Positions 34,122 to 41,883 of a stretch of 64,000 nucleotides of DNA are shown here, one piece after another. Each line of letters starts with the position of its first letter. Position 1 is the stretch's first letter. The translations under genes and the position numbers were made by a program. Source of the stretch: Streptomyces sclerotialus (GTDB taxonomy: Bacteria > Actinomycetota > Actinomycetes > Streptomycetales > Streptomycetaceae); the NCBI GenBank assembly GCA_000719105.1, contig JODX01000011.1, positions 62,001-126,000 on the forward strand, written 5' to 3'. Below the pieces are notes generated by a model, which saw only the letters and a program-made list of their open reading frames with translations, had not been told where the DNA came from and made no database searches.

Positions 34122-34162
34122 ATCTGCGACACTGGACGAGCCATGCCTAAGCCCGGAGAACT
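34122..34162 (+). repeat. attR: right 41-bp direct repeat
   Basis: Identical to 18195-18235. It contains the rlmN start codon (34143) and its first six codons. Recombination here keeps the rlmN reading frame intact but gives the gene an element-derived upstream region. Confidence 0.88.
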
Positions 34163-35249
34163 CACTTTCGTCGCGCCGCGCGGAGCCAAGAAGCCGCCGC
34201 GGCATCTCGCCGACCTCACGCCCGCCGAGCGCAAGGAGGCGGTTGCCGCGATCGGGGAGAAGCCGTTTCGTGCGAAGCAGCTGTCGCAGCACTACTTCGC
34301 GCGGTACGCGCACGACCCGGAGCAGTGGACCGACATCCCCGCCTCCTCCCGCACCAAGCTCCAGGAGGCGTTGCTTCCCGAGCTGATGACGGTCGTCCGG
34401 CATCTGTCGACCGACCAGGACACCACCCGCAAGACCCTGTGGCGGCTCTTCGACGGCACGCTCGTCGAGTCCGTGCTGATGCGCTACCCGGACCGGGTCA
34501 CCATGTGCATCAGCTCGCAGGCCGGCTGCGGGATGAACTGCCCGTTCTGCGCGACCGGCCAGGCCGGGCTCGACCGGAACCTGTCCACCGCCGAGATCGT
34601 GCACCAGATCGTGGACGGGATGCGGGCGCTCCGGGACGGGGAGATCCCCGGAGGTCCGGCACGGCTCAGCAACATCGTCTTCATGGGGATGGGCGAGCCG
34701 CTCGCCAACTACAAGAGGGTCGTGGGCGCCATCCGGGCGCTGACCGACCCCGAGCCGAACGGGCTCGGACTGTCGCAGCGCGGCATCACCGTGTCCACCG
34801 TCGGGCTCGTCCCGGCCATCAACCGGTTCGCCGACGAGGGCTTCAAGTGCCGGCTCGCGATCTCGCTGCACGCCCCGGACGACGAGCTGCGCGACACGCT
34901 CGTGCCCGTGAACACGCGGTGGAAGGTGCGGGAGGTGCTGGACGCCGGGTTCGAGTACGCGGCGAAGTCCGGGCGGCGGCTGTCCATCGAGTACGCGCTG
35001 ATCCGGGACATCAATGATCAGGCGTGGCGCGGTGACCGGCTCGGAAGGCTGCTCAAGGGCAGGCCCGTGCACGTCAACCTGATCCCGCTGAACCCGACGC
35101 CCGGGTCCAAGTGGACCGCCTCGCGGCCCGAGGACGAGAAGGCGTTCGTGGAGGCCATCGCCGCCCACGGGGTGCCGGTGACCGTCCGCGACACCCGCGG
35201 GCAGGAGATCGACGGGGCGTGCGGCCAGCTGGCGGCCACCGAGCGGTAG
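34143..35249 (+). CDS. rlmN: 23S rRNA/tRNA adenine-C2 methyltransferase
   Basis: A 368-aa radical SAM enzyme that methylates C2 of A2503 in 23S rRNA and A37 of some tRNAs. The cluster-binding CxxxCxxC is CGMNCPFC, and GMGEPLANY and HVNLIPLNP are family motifs. A Cys near the C-terminus (DGACGQL) matches the methyl-carrying catalytic Cys. The protein looks complete despite the AICE junction within its first codons, so the element rebuilds the gene. Its expression now depends on the right end of the element. Confidence 0.95.
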   Translation: MPKPGELTFVAPRGAKKPPRHLADLTPAERKEAVAAIGEKPFRAKQLSQHYFARYAHDPEQWTDIPASSRTKLQEALLPELMTVVRHLSTDQDTTRKTLWRLFDGTLVESVLMRYPDRVTMCISSQAGCGMNCPFCATGQAGLDRNLSTAEIVHQIVDGMRALRDGEIPGGPARLSNIVFMGMGEPLANYKRVVGAIRALTDPEPNGLGLSQRGITVSTVGLVPAINRFADEGFKCRLAISLHAPDDELRDTLVPVNTRWKVREVLDAGFEYAAKSGRRLSIEYALIRDINDQAWRGDRLGRLLKGRPVHVNLIPLNPTPGSKWTASRPEDEKAFVEAIAAHGVPVTVRDTRGQEIDGACGQLAATER

Positions 35250-35319
35250 GCACGAACCGGCCACTACGGGTCACTGTTCGGCCACGGGGTACGCTGACTG
35301 CCGTACACACATCTTCATA

Positions 35320-35412
35320 TTCCGACAGGGGAGCGCCACAGCGCTGAGAGTGCGGTAACGACCGCAGACCCTCTGAACCTCGCCCAGGTCATTCTGGGTA
35401 GGGAGATCGGTC
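35320..35412 (+). promoter_or_regulatory. TPP (thiamine pyrophosphate) riboswitch
   Basis: The conserved THI-element blocks are visible in order: acaggggagc, gctgagagtgcgg, gaccctctgaacc, and ccaggtcattctgggtaggga. They match the TPP-binding aptamer. It precedes a thiamine-type ABC transporter operon, so thiamine sufficiency should shut the importer off. Confidence 0.95.
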
Positions 35413-35431
35413 ACCACTCGAGCTGTTGCGT

Positions 35432-35464
35432 CCTGCCCGGGAACCCGTGAGGTTCCCGGGCAGG
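35432..35464 (+). terminator. Riboswitch expression-platform hairpin
   Basis: cctgcccgggaacc (35432-35445) pairs perfectly with ggttcccgggcagg (35451-35464) around CGTGA, 20 nt after the TPP aptamer and 40 nt before the thiB start. No U-run follows. It probably mediates termination, or acts with the nearby aggaggaag ribosome binding site. Confidence 0.7.
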
Positions 35465-35503
35465 GCCGCGTCTCTTCCTGGTCACTCCAGGAGGAAGAAT
35501 TCA

Positions 35504-36601
35504 GTGAGCATCACCACCAGGACGTGCACGGCCGTCGTCGTCGGCCTGGGTCTCGTCACGACGCTGTCCGCGTGCGGGTCGTCCGGTTCCGGCGAAGGCG
35601 ACGGCGGGAGCGGTGGGGGGTCCAAGACCGTCACGCTCGTCACCCATGACTCCTTCGTCGCTTCCGAGGACGTGCTGAAGGCGTTCGAGAAGGAGTCCGG
35701 GTACGAGATCAAGGTGCTGAAGGACGGTGACGCCGGGCAGGCCGTCAACAAGGCGATCCTGACAAAGGACAACCCGCAGGGCGACGTCTTCTTCGGCGTC
35801 GACAACACCCTGCTGTCCCGCGCCCTCGACAACGGGCTCTTCCAGCCGTACGAGGCGAAGGACGCGGAGCTCGTCCTGCCCGAGTACCGCGCCGACCAGG
35901 ACAAGCACCGGGTCACGGCCGTCGACACGGGTGACATCTGCGTCAACTACGACAAGGCGTACTTCGAGGAGCACGACCTCGAGCCGCCGGTCTCCTTCGA
36001 CGATCTGGCCGAGCCCGCCTACAAGGATCTCCTCGTCACCTCCAACGCCTCCACCTCCTCCCCGGGGCTCGGATTCCTTCTCGGGACGGCCGCGGAGTAC
36101 GGGGATGAAGGGTGGCCGGGTTACTGGAAGAAGCTCAAGGCCAACGGCGTGAAGGTCGTCGACGGCTGGGAGCAGGCCTACAACGAGGAGTTCTCCGGGT
36201 CCGCCGGCGGGAAGAAGGCCGGGGGCGAGCGGCCGCTCGTCGTCTCGTACGCCAGCTCGCCGCCCGCCGAGGCGATCTTCTCCGACCCGCAGCCGAAGAC
36301 CGCGCCGACCGGCGTCGCGACCGGCACCTGCTTCCGGCAGGTCGAGTACGCGGGGCTGCTGAGCAACGCGAAGAACGCCGAGGGCGGCAAGGCCCTGCTG
36401 GACTTCATGAGCGGCAAGACCTTCCAGGACGACATGCCGATGAATATGTTCGTCGATCCCGTACGGGAGGGCGCGCAGCTGCCGGAGGACTACCGGAAGT
36501 ACAACGTCGAGGTCGACGACCCGGAGACGATGGCGCCGGACGCGATCGCCGAGAACCGTGACGAGTGGGTCAAGGCGTGGACGTCGCTCGTACTGAAGTG
36601 A
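35504..36601 (+). CDS. thiB: Thiamine ABC transporter substrate-binding lipoprotein
   Basis: A 365-aa lipoprotein: signal TCTAVVVGLGLVTTLSAC with lipobox Cys, then a periplasmic-binding fold (VTLVTHDSFVASEDVLKAFE, typical of TbpA/ThiB thiamine binders). The GTG at 35504 has AGGAGG about 9 nt upstream, while in-frame starts further up lie inside the leader hairpin. It is first in the riboswitch-controlled operon and its TGA overlaps the permease GTG by 4 nt. Confidence 0.9.
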   Translation: MSITTRTCTAVVVGLGLVTTLSACGSSGSGEGDGGSGGGSKTVTLVTHDSFVASEDVLKAFEKESGYEIKVLKDGDAGQAVNKAILTKDNPQGDVFFGVDNTLLSRALDNGLFQPYEAKDAELVLPEYRADQDKHRVTAVDTGDICVNYDKAYFEEHDLEPPVSFDDLAEPAYKDLLVTSNASTSSPGLGFLLGTAAEYGDEGWPGYWKKLKANGVKVVDGWEQAYNEEFSGSAGGKKAGGERPLVVSYASSPPAEAIFSDPQPKTAPTGVATGTCFRQVEYAGLLSNAKNAEGGKALLDFMSGKTFQDDMPMNMFVDPVREGAQLPEDYRKYNVEVDDPETMAPDAIAENRDEWVKAWTSLVLK

Positions 36602-38295
36602 GGTCCCGGGGCGGGGGGAGAGGGGTTCCGCGTTCGGGCGCGGTCCGGCTGGGGCTCATGGTCCTGCCGGTCGTGTTCTTCGCGCTCTTCTTCGCCCACC
36701 CCGTCGCCGCGATCGTCGCGCGCGGGCTGAACGTCGACGGAAGCTGGCGGTTCGGGCGCATCGGGGAGGTGCTGGCGGACTCCGGTGTCCGGCACGTGCT
36801 GTGGTTCACCGTCTGGCAGGCGCTCGCCTCCACGGCCCTCACGCTGCTGGTCGCGCTGCCCGGCGCGTATGTCTTCGCGCGCTTCGCGTTCAGGGGCAAG
36901 CAGGTGCTGCGGGCGGTCGTCACCGTGCCGTTCGTGCTGCCGACCGTCGTCGCCGGAACGGCCTTCCTGGCCCTGCTGGGGCGCGGCGGGCTGCTCGACG
37001 AGCTGTGGGGCGTACGGCTCGACACCACCGTCTGGGCCATCCTGCTCGCCCATGTCTTCTTCAACTACGCGGTCGTCGTCCGTACCGTCGGCGGGCTGTG
37101 GTCGCAGCTCGATCCGCGCCAGGAGGAGGCCGCGCGAATGCTCGGCGCCTCCCGGTTCGCGGCCTGGCGGAAGGTGACGCTGCCCGCGCTCGCCCCGGCG
37201 GTGGCGGCGGCCGCGCTCATGGTCTTCCTCTTCACCTTCACGTCGTTCGGTGTGGTGCAGATTCTCGGGGGGCCCGGGTTCGCCACGCTGGAGGTGGAGA
37301 TCTACCGGCAGACCTCGGAGATCTTCGACCTCGCGACGGCCGCCGTGCTGACGCTCGTGCAGTTCGCGGCCGTCGGCGCGATCCTCGCCGTGCACGCCGG
37401 GACCGTACGGCGGCGGGAGACCGCACTGCGGCTGGTGGACGCGTCCACGACAGCGCGCCGGCCGCGCGGCGCGGGGCAGTGGGCGCTGCTCGCCGGCGTC
37501 CTGGCCACCGTGGCGCTGCTGATCGTGCTGCCGCTCGCCGTCCTCGTCGAGCGCTCGCTCGACGCGCCGGGCTTTGGCTACTACAAGGCCCTGACCAGTG
37601 ACGACGGTGGGATTTTCCTCGTCGCGCCGATCGAGGCGGTCGGCAACTCGCTGCGGTACGCGCTCGCCGCCACGGTCATCGCCGTGGTGATCGGCGGGCT
37701 CGCCGCCGCGGCCCTCGCCCGGCGGGACGCGGGCCGGCTGGTCCGCGGGTTCGACGCGCTGCTCATGCTGCCGCTCGGCGTGTCCGCGGTGACCGTCGGG
37801 TTCGGCTTCCTGATCGCGCTGGACGAGCCGCCGCTGGACCTGCGGAACTCCTGGATCCTCGTGCCGCTCGCGCAGGCGCTGGTGGGCGTCCCGTTCGTCG
37901 TACGGACCATGCTGCCGGTGCTGCGGGCCGTGGACACGCGGCTGCGGGAGGCGGCGGCCGTGCTCGGGGCGTCGCCGTGGCGGGTGTGGCGGGAGGTCGA
38001 TCTGCCGCTGGTGCGGCGGGCGCTGCTGATCGCGGCAGGGTTCGCCTTCGCGGTGTCGCTCGGCGAGTTCGGGGCGACGGTGTTCATCGCGCGGCCCGAC
38101 AACCCGACGCTGCCGGTGGCCGTTGCGCGGCTGCTCGGGCGGCCCGGTGATCTCAACTACGGGCAGGCGATGGCCCTGTCGACGATTCTGATGGTGGTGT
38201 GTGCGGTGGCGCTGCTGGTGCTGGAGCGGCTGCGGGTTCCGTCCCGTACGGGCGGGACCGGGGGCGCCCCCCTCGACCGGAGCGGGGAGTTCTAG
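36598..38295 (+). CDS. Thiamine ABC transporter permease (fused)
   Basis: A 565-aa inner-membrane permease made of two fused binding-protein-dependent transport domains (about 40-260 and 340-545), giving about 12 transmembrane segments, like ThiP. EAARMLGASRFAAWRKVTLP and EAAAVLGASPWRVWREVDLP are the two EAA loops that dock on the ATPase. The GTG at 36598 overlaps the thiB stop (GTGA). The next gene starts directly after its TAG. Confidence 0.9.
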   Translation: MRSRGGGRGVPRSGAVRLGLMVLPVVFFALFFAHPVAAIVARGLNVDGSWRFGRIGEVLADSGVRHVLWFTVWQALASTALTLLVALPGAYVFARFAFRGKQVLRAVVTVPFVLPTVVAGTAFLALLGRGGLLDELWGVRLDTTVWAILLAHVFFNYAVVVRTVGGLWSQLDPRQEEAARMLGASRFAAWRKVTLPALAPAVAAAALMVFLFTFTSFGVVQILGGPGFATLEVEIYRQTSEIFDLATAAVLTLVQFAAVGAILAVHAGTVRRRETALRLVDASTTARRPRGAGQWALLAGVLATVALLIVLPLAVLVERSLDAPGFGYYKALTSDDGGIFLVAPIEAVGNSLRYALAATVIAVVIGGLAAAALARRDAGRLVRGFDALLMLPLGVSAVTVGFGFLIALDEPPLDLRNSWILVPLAQALVGVPFVVRTMLPVLRAVDTRLREAAAVLGASPWRVWREVDLPLVRRALLIAAGFAFAVSLGEFGATVFIARPDNPTLPVAVARLLGRPGDLNYGQAMALSTILMVVCAVALLVLERLRVPSRTGGTGGAPLDRSGEF

Positions 38296-39327
38296 ATGGC
38301 GGACAGTCTGCTGGGCCTTCGGGACGCGACCGTACGGTTCGACGGGCGGCCCGTGCTCGACGCCGTTGACCTGGATGTCGCCGAGGGCGAGATCGTGTGC
38401 GTGCTCGGGCCGAGCGGCAGCGGCAAGTCGACGCTGCTGCGGGCGGTGGCCGGGCTGCAGCCCCTCGACTCGGGGCGCGTGTCGCTCGACGGGCGCGACC
38501 AGGAGCGGGTGCCGGCGCACCGGCGCGGGGTCGGGCTGATGTTCCAGGATCACCAGCTGTTCCCGCAGCGGGACGTGGGCGGCAACGTGGCGTTCGGGAT
38601 GCGCATGCACGGCTTCCCGCGCGCGGAACAGGACGACCGGGTACGGGAGTTGCTGGAGCTCGTCGGGCTGCCGGGCGCCGCACGGCGGGGCGTCGCCTCC
38701 CTGTCCGGAGGTGAGCAGCAGCGGGTGGCGCTGGCGCGGGCGCTCGCTCCCCGGCCCCGGCTGCTGATGCTGGACGAGCCGCTCGGCCAGCTCGACCGGT
38801 CGCTGCGCGAGCGGCTGGTCGTGGAGTTGCGGGAACTCTTCGGGCGGCTCGGTACCACCGTGCTGGCCGTCACGCACGACCAGGGCGAGGCGTTCGCGCT
38901 CGCCGACCGGGTCGTGGTGATGCGGGACGGCCGGATCGCCCAGTCCGGTACACCGCTCGAGGTGTGGCAGCGGCCCGTGGACGAGTTCGTGGCGCGGTTC
39001 CTCGGCTTCGACAACGTGGTCGCGGCGACCGTCACCGGTCAGGTCGCCGACACACCGTGGGGCAAGGTGCCTGTGCCCGAGGGATCCGCCCAGGGCCCGT
39101 GCGCGCTGCTGGTGAGACCGGCGGGCGTACGGATCGTGGCGGCCGGGGAGGGGCTGCGCTGCGCCGTGGCCGCGCGGACGTTCCGGGGCACCCATGTCGC
39201 CGTCCAGCTGAGTACGGAGGGGGCGCCGCGCCTGGAGGCGGCGTGCGCGCTGCGGGAGGCGCCGGGGCTTGGTGACGAGATCGGTGTGGTCTTCGACGCG
39301 GCGGAAGTTGTCGTACTCGGTCGCTGA
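38296..39327 (+). CDS. Thiamine ABC transporter ATPase
   Basis: A 343-aa ABC ATPase: Walker A LGPSGSGKSTLL, Q-loop LMFQDHQLFPQ, signature LSGGEQQRVALARAL, Walker B LLMLDEPLG and H-loop VTHDQGEA. A C-terminal regulatory domain of about 120 residues follows. It begins at the base after the permease stop and completes the thiamine importer. Confidence 0.9.
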   Translation: MADSLLGLRDATVRFDGRPVLDAVDLDVAEGEIVCVLGPSGSGKSTLLRAVAGLQPLDSGRVSLDGRDQERVPAHRRGVGLMFQDHQLFPQRDVGGNVAFGMRMHGFPRAEQDDRVRELLELVGLPGAARRGVASLSGGEQQRVALARALAPRPRLLMLDEPLGQLDRSLRERLVVELRELFGRLGTTVLAVTHDQGEAFALADRVVVMRDGRIAQSGTPLEVWQRPVDEFVARFLGFDNVVAATVTGQVADTPWGKVPVPEGSAQGPCALLVRPAGVRIVAAGEGLRCAVAARTFRGTHVAVQLSTEGAPRLEAACALREAPGLGDEIGVVFDAAEVVVLGR

Positions 39328-39385
39328 AGTGGTCGTGCTCGGCGCGGGGGTCGTCGTACTCCGTAGCTGAAAATGTCGTGCTCGG
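39310..39385 (+). repeat. Imperfect 33-bp direct repeat at ATPase 3' end
   Basis: 39310-39342 and 39353-39385 match at 28 of 33 positions with a 43-nt period. The first copy holds the last codons and stop of the ATPase gene. The second lies in the gap before the next gene. It looks like a small local duplication. Confidence 0.55.
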
Positions 39386-39413
39386 GGGCCTTCGGCCGCC
39401 TAAGGTGCGGATC

Positions 39414-40220
39414 ATGACGATAAGCAGGCAAGCGCGTCATGACCGCTACGGTGACGAGATCGAGCGGCAGGTACGGCAGCTCAGGGCCGTCGTGACGTCG
39501 GGCGCCGACCTCTCCGCGACCGTGCCGACCTGCCCGGACTGGTCCCTCGAGAAGCTGGTGCGGCACACCGGGGGCGCACTGCGCTGGGTGGACCGGATCG
39601 TGCGCGCCCGGGCGCTGCAGGAGGTGCCCGAGTCGGAGGTGCCGGGCTTCGGGGGACCGGTGGAGCGGGGCGACGCGGCCGCGCTGGACGCGTGGCTCGC
39701 GGAGGCCGGGGAACTGGTCGTCGAGTCGTTGCGGGAAGCGGGGCCCGACGCGGAGGTGTGGACGTGGGGGTGGGAGCAGAACGCGGGTTTCTGGGCCCGC
39801 CGGATGACCCACGAGATCACGGTCCACCGCGCGGACGCGACGCTCGCCGCGGGGCTGCCCTACGAGGTGGCACCGGAGATCGCCGCCGACGCGATCGACG
39901 AGTGGCTGCAGATCGTCGCGTACGTCCAGCGCGTGATGCCGCACGAGGCGGCCGGCGAACTGCGCGGGCCGGGACGCAGTATCCACCTCCACGCGACCGA
40001 CGCTCCCGCCGAGCTGGATGCCGAATGGGTCGTCGAGCTCACCGAGGAAGGCGTCGTCCGGCGCCGGGGCCACGAGAAGGCGGACGTCGCGCTGCGCGGG
40101 CCGCTCACCGAGGTGCTGCTCGCCTTCTACCGCCGGGTTCCGCTCGACAGCGGGGGGCTGGAGGTGCTGGGGGAGCGGGAACTGCTGGAGTTCTGGCTGG
40201 AGCGGGCCTCGTTCGGCTGA
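39414..40220 (+). CDS. Maleylpyruvate isomerase-family mycothiol-dependent protein
   Basis: A 268-aa protein with the MDMPI N-terminal helical-bundle domain (VPTCPDWSLEKLVRHTGGAL, WARRMTHEITVHRADA) and the C-terminal small domain. These metal/mycothiol-dependent DinB-like proteins catalyse thiol-dependent isomerisations or transfers. The substrate is unknown. His residues in RHTGG and HEITVHRAD fit the metal site. The ATG at 39414 was chosen at the conserved N-terminus. It is not evidently tied to the thiamine operon. Confidence 0.85.
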   Translation: MTISRQARHDRYGDEIERQVRQLRAVVTSGADLSATVPTCPDWSLEKLVRHTGGALRWVDRIVRARALQEVPESEVPGFGGPVERGDAAALDAWLAEAGELVVESLREAGPDAEVWTWGWEQNAGFWARRMTHEITVHRADATLAAGLPYEVAPEIAADAIDEWLQIVAYVQRVMPHEAAGELRGPGRSIHLHATDAPAELDAEWVVELTEEGVVRRRGHEKADVALRGPLTEVLLAFYRRVPLDSGGLEVLGERELLEFWLERASFG

Positions 40221-40392
40221 TCCGGGGGAGGGACTGGTCCGGGAGAGGGGCGCCGGTTCGCGCGAGGGACTGGTCCGGGCGAGGGCCCGGTGCGGTGGCC
40301 CGCCCCCTGGTTCGAGGGGACGGGCCACAACTGCCGCCGTACGGCTGGGGCGTACTGCCAGGGCGTACCGCGGCTCACGGGCCGGTCGTACG

Positions 40393-41109
40393 TCAGCCCT
40401 TGGAAGCTCCGCGACGACGCATGCCGACGTACACGGCGCCGCCACCGACCAGCACGAAGGCCGCGGCGATCCCGGCGATCAGCGGGGTGCTGGAGCCGGC
40501 GCCGGTCTCGGCGAGGTTCGAGCCGCCCTCGGGTGCGGGGGTGTTGCCGCTGTCCCCGGGAGCCGCGGGCGCGGTGCTCTCGGACGCCGACGGCGCCGGG
40601 CTCTCGGCGGGGGCGGACGGCTCGGCGGACGGTTCGCCGGAGGAGTCGTCGGAGGGCTCGGCCGGCTGTGCCGGGGTCTGCTCGGCCGGCGGTGGGTTGT
40701 CCGTGGCCGTGCACGCCTCGCCGGGTGCGGTCAGGTTCGGCTTGATGTCCTCGTCGACGTAGCCCTTGGCCTTCACGTGGACGCGGTACTCGGCGTTCGG
40801 CTCCCAGGCCTCCGGGAACGTGACGGTGACGCCGTCGGCGGTCGAGTTCTCGATCGTCTTCGTACCGACCAGCCGCTCGTCGCCCCCGTTGCTCTCGAGG
40901 TAGACGGTGACTTCGGCGGTGACGCCCGACGGGTCCACGTCGGTGACGCTGATGACGCCCTTGCCGCCGGCGTCGCACTCGGCCTCGGCCGAGAAGTCAC
41001 GGATGCTGCAGGCCATGGCGTTGCCCGCGACGCCGAGCAGAAGCGCGGCGGAGGCGGAGACAACGCCCAGGTATCGCACCGGTCGTGCGATGCGCGGAGT
41101 TATGGACAC
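40393..41109 (-). CDS. LAETG-anchored surface protein
   Basis: A 238-aa secreted protein. It has a signal peptide (YLGVVSASAALLLGVAGNAMA), a beta-rich domain of about 110 residues with three Cys, and an Ala/Pro/Ser/Glu-rich stalk of about 60 residues. A sorting signal follows: LAETG, a hydrophobic segment (TPLIAGIAAAFVLVGGGAVYV) and a basic tail MRRRGASKG. LAXTG is the motif used by class E sortases in Streptomyces. No sortase gene lies nearby, so anchoring relies on a distant one. Confidence 0.85.
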   Translation of the reverse strand: MSITPRIARPVRYLGVVSASAALLLGVAGNAMACSIRDFSAEAECDAGGKGVISVTDVDPSGVTAEVTVYLESNGGDERLVGTKTIENSTADGVTVTFPEAWEPNAEYRVHVKAKGYVDEDIKPNLTAPGEACTATDNPPPAEQTPAQPAEPSDDSSGEPSAEPSAPAESPAPSASESTAPAAPGDSGNTPAPEGGSNLAETGAGSSTPLIAGIAAAFVLVGGGAVYVGMRRRGASKG

Positions 41110-41293
41110 GATTGCCCTTCACGGAAAGTGCGGGGGGTTGGATGAGGCACGCGCCACTGACTGTGGCGGTGTCGTCCTCATGTGGCTCACAGGTTTATAA
41201 GTGCGCCATAAGCACTGTCAATCCGAGGGCGCGTCCCCGCGATGTGCTTTGCCCGCTTATTAACTCCCGGCGGGTTTGCGGGTGTTGAACCAT

Positions 41294-41329
41294 GCCGGAC
41301 GGCGCCCCTTCCGCGGGGCGCCGTCCGGC
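41294..41329 (-). terminator. Terminator of the VOC gene
   Basis: A perfect 15-bp stem (gccggacggcgcccc at 41294-41308, with its complement at 41315-41329) and 6-nt loop, 13 nt beyond the VOC gene stop on the minus strand. Confidence 0.8.
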
Positions 41330-41342
41330 GAGGTGGCGGTGC

Positions 41343-41750
41343 TCAGCCCTGGACGGCCGCCGGGTCCATCCACATGACCTCCCAGGTGTGGCCGTCCGGG
41401 TCGTCGAAGGCGCGGCCGTACATGGTGCCGTAGTCCTGCACCTTCCCGGAGGCCGAGCCGCCGGCGGCGATCGCCTTGTCGCACAGCTCGTCGACCTTCT
41501 CGCGGCTCTCCGCGCTCAGGCACAGCAGGACCTCGCTGGTCTTCGTGGAGTCCGCGATCTCCTTCGGGCTGAACTCGGCGTAGCGCTGCTTCGTGAGGAG
41601 CATCGCGATGATCGTGTCGCTGATCACGACACAGGCGCAGTTGTCGTCCGTGAACTGGGGGTTGATCGTGTAGCCGAGCTCCGAGAAGAACTTCTTGGAG
41701 GCGTCGAGGTCGTTCACGGCCAGGTTCACGAAGATCATCTGCTGGTACAT
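41343..41750 (-). CDS. VOC/glyoxalase-superfamily protein
   Basis: A 135-aa protein of the vicinal-oxygen-chelate fold (MIFVNLAVNDLDASKKFFSE, DPDGHTWEVMWMDP). The Glu in WEVMW fits the usual second-half metal ligand, while the first-half ligand position (FVNLAV) is Asn, so it may not be a classical metalloenzyme. These proteins are often annotated as extradiol-dioxygenase- or antibiotic-resistance-like. The ATG at 41750 begins the conserved sequence. Confidence 0.8.
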   Translation of the reverse strand: MYQQMIFVNLAVNDLDASKKFFSELGYTINPQFTDDNCACVVISDTIIAMLLTKQRYAEFSPKEIADSTKTSEVLLCLSAESREKVDELCDKAIAAGGSASGKVQDYGTMYGRAFDDPDGHTWEVMWMDPAAVQG

Positions 41751-41883
41751 GCGTGGTCTCTCCCGTCGGTGGTGATCCTTTCGTGGGGGTAGACCGGGCT
41801 GCCTCGCGGATCTCATCGGTCGGCGCGAACTTTTTTTCGTACGGTCTTTCGCGGTTCCTCGTGCACGGGCCGGTGACAGGCCG

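Larger units (their letters stand above)
18195..34162. mobile_element. Integrated AICE at the 5' end of rlmN
   Basis: The region between two 41-bp perfect direct repeats contains the parts of a Streptomyces integrative and conjugative element. These are a tyrosine integrase and excisionase next to one end, RepPP-type replication genes with an iteron array, an FtsK-like TraB translocase, spread-type membrane proteins, and a HTH/Nudix/GntR control module. No relaxase, MPF or type IV secretion genes are present, as expected for TraB-type dsDNA transfer. The element is about 16 kb. It interrupts the cdsA-rlmN interval and replaces the upstream region of rlmN. No broken element gene was found, so it may be functional. 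Confidence 0.9.
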
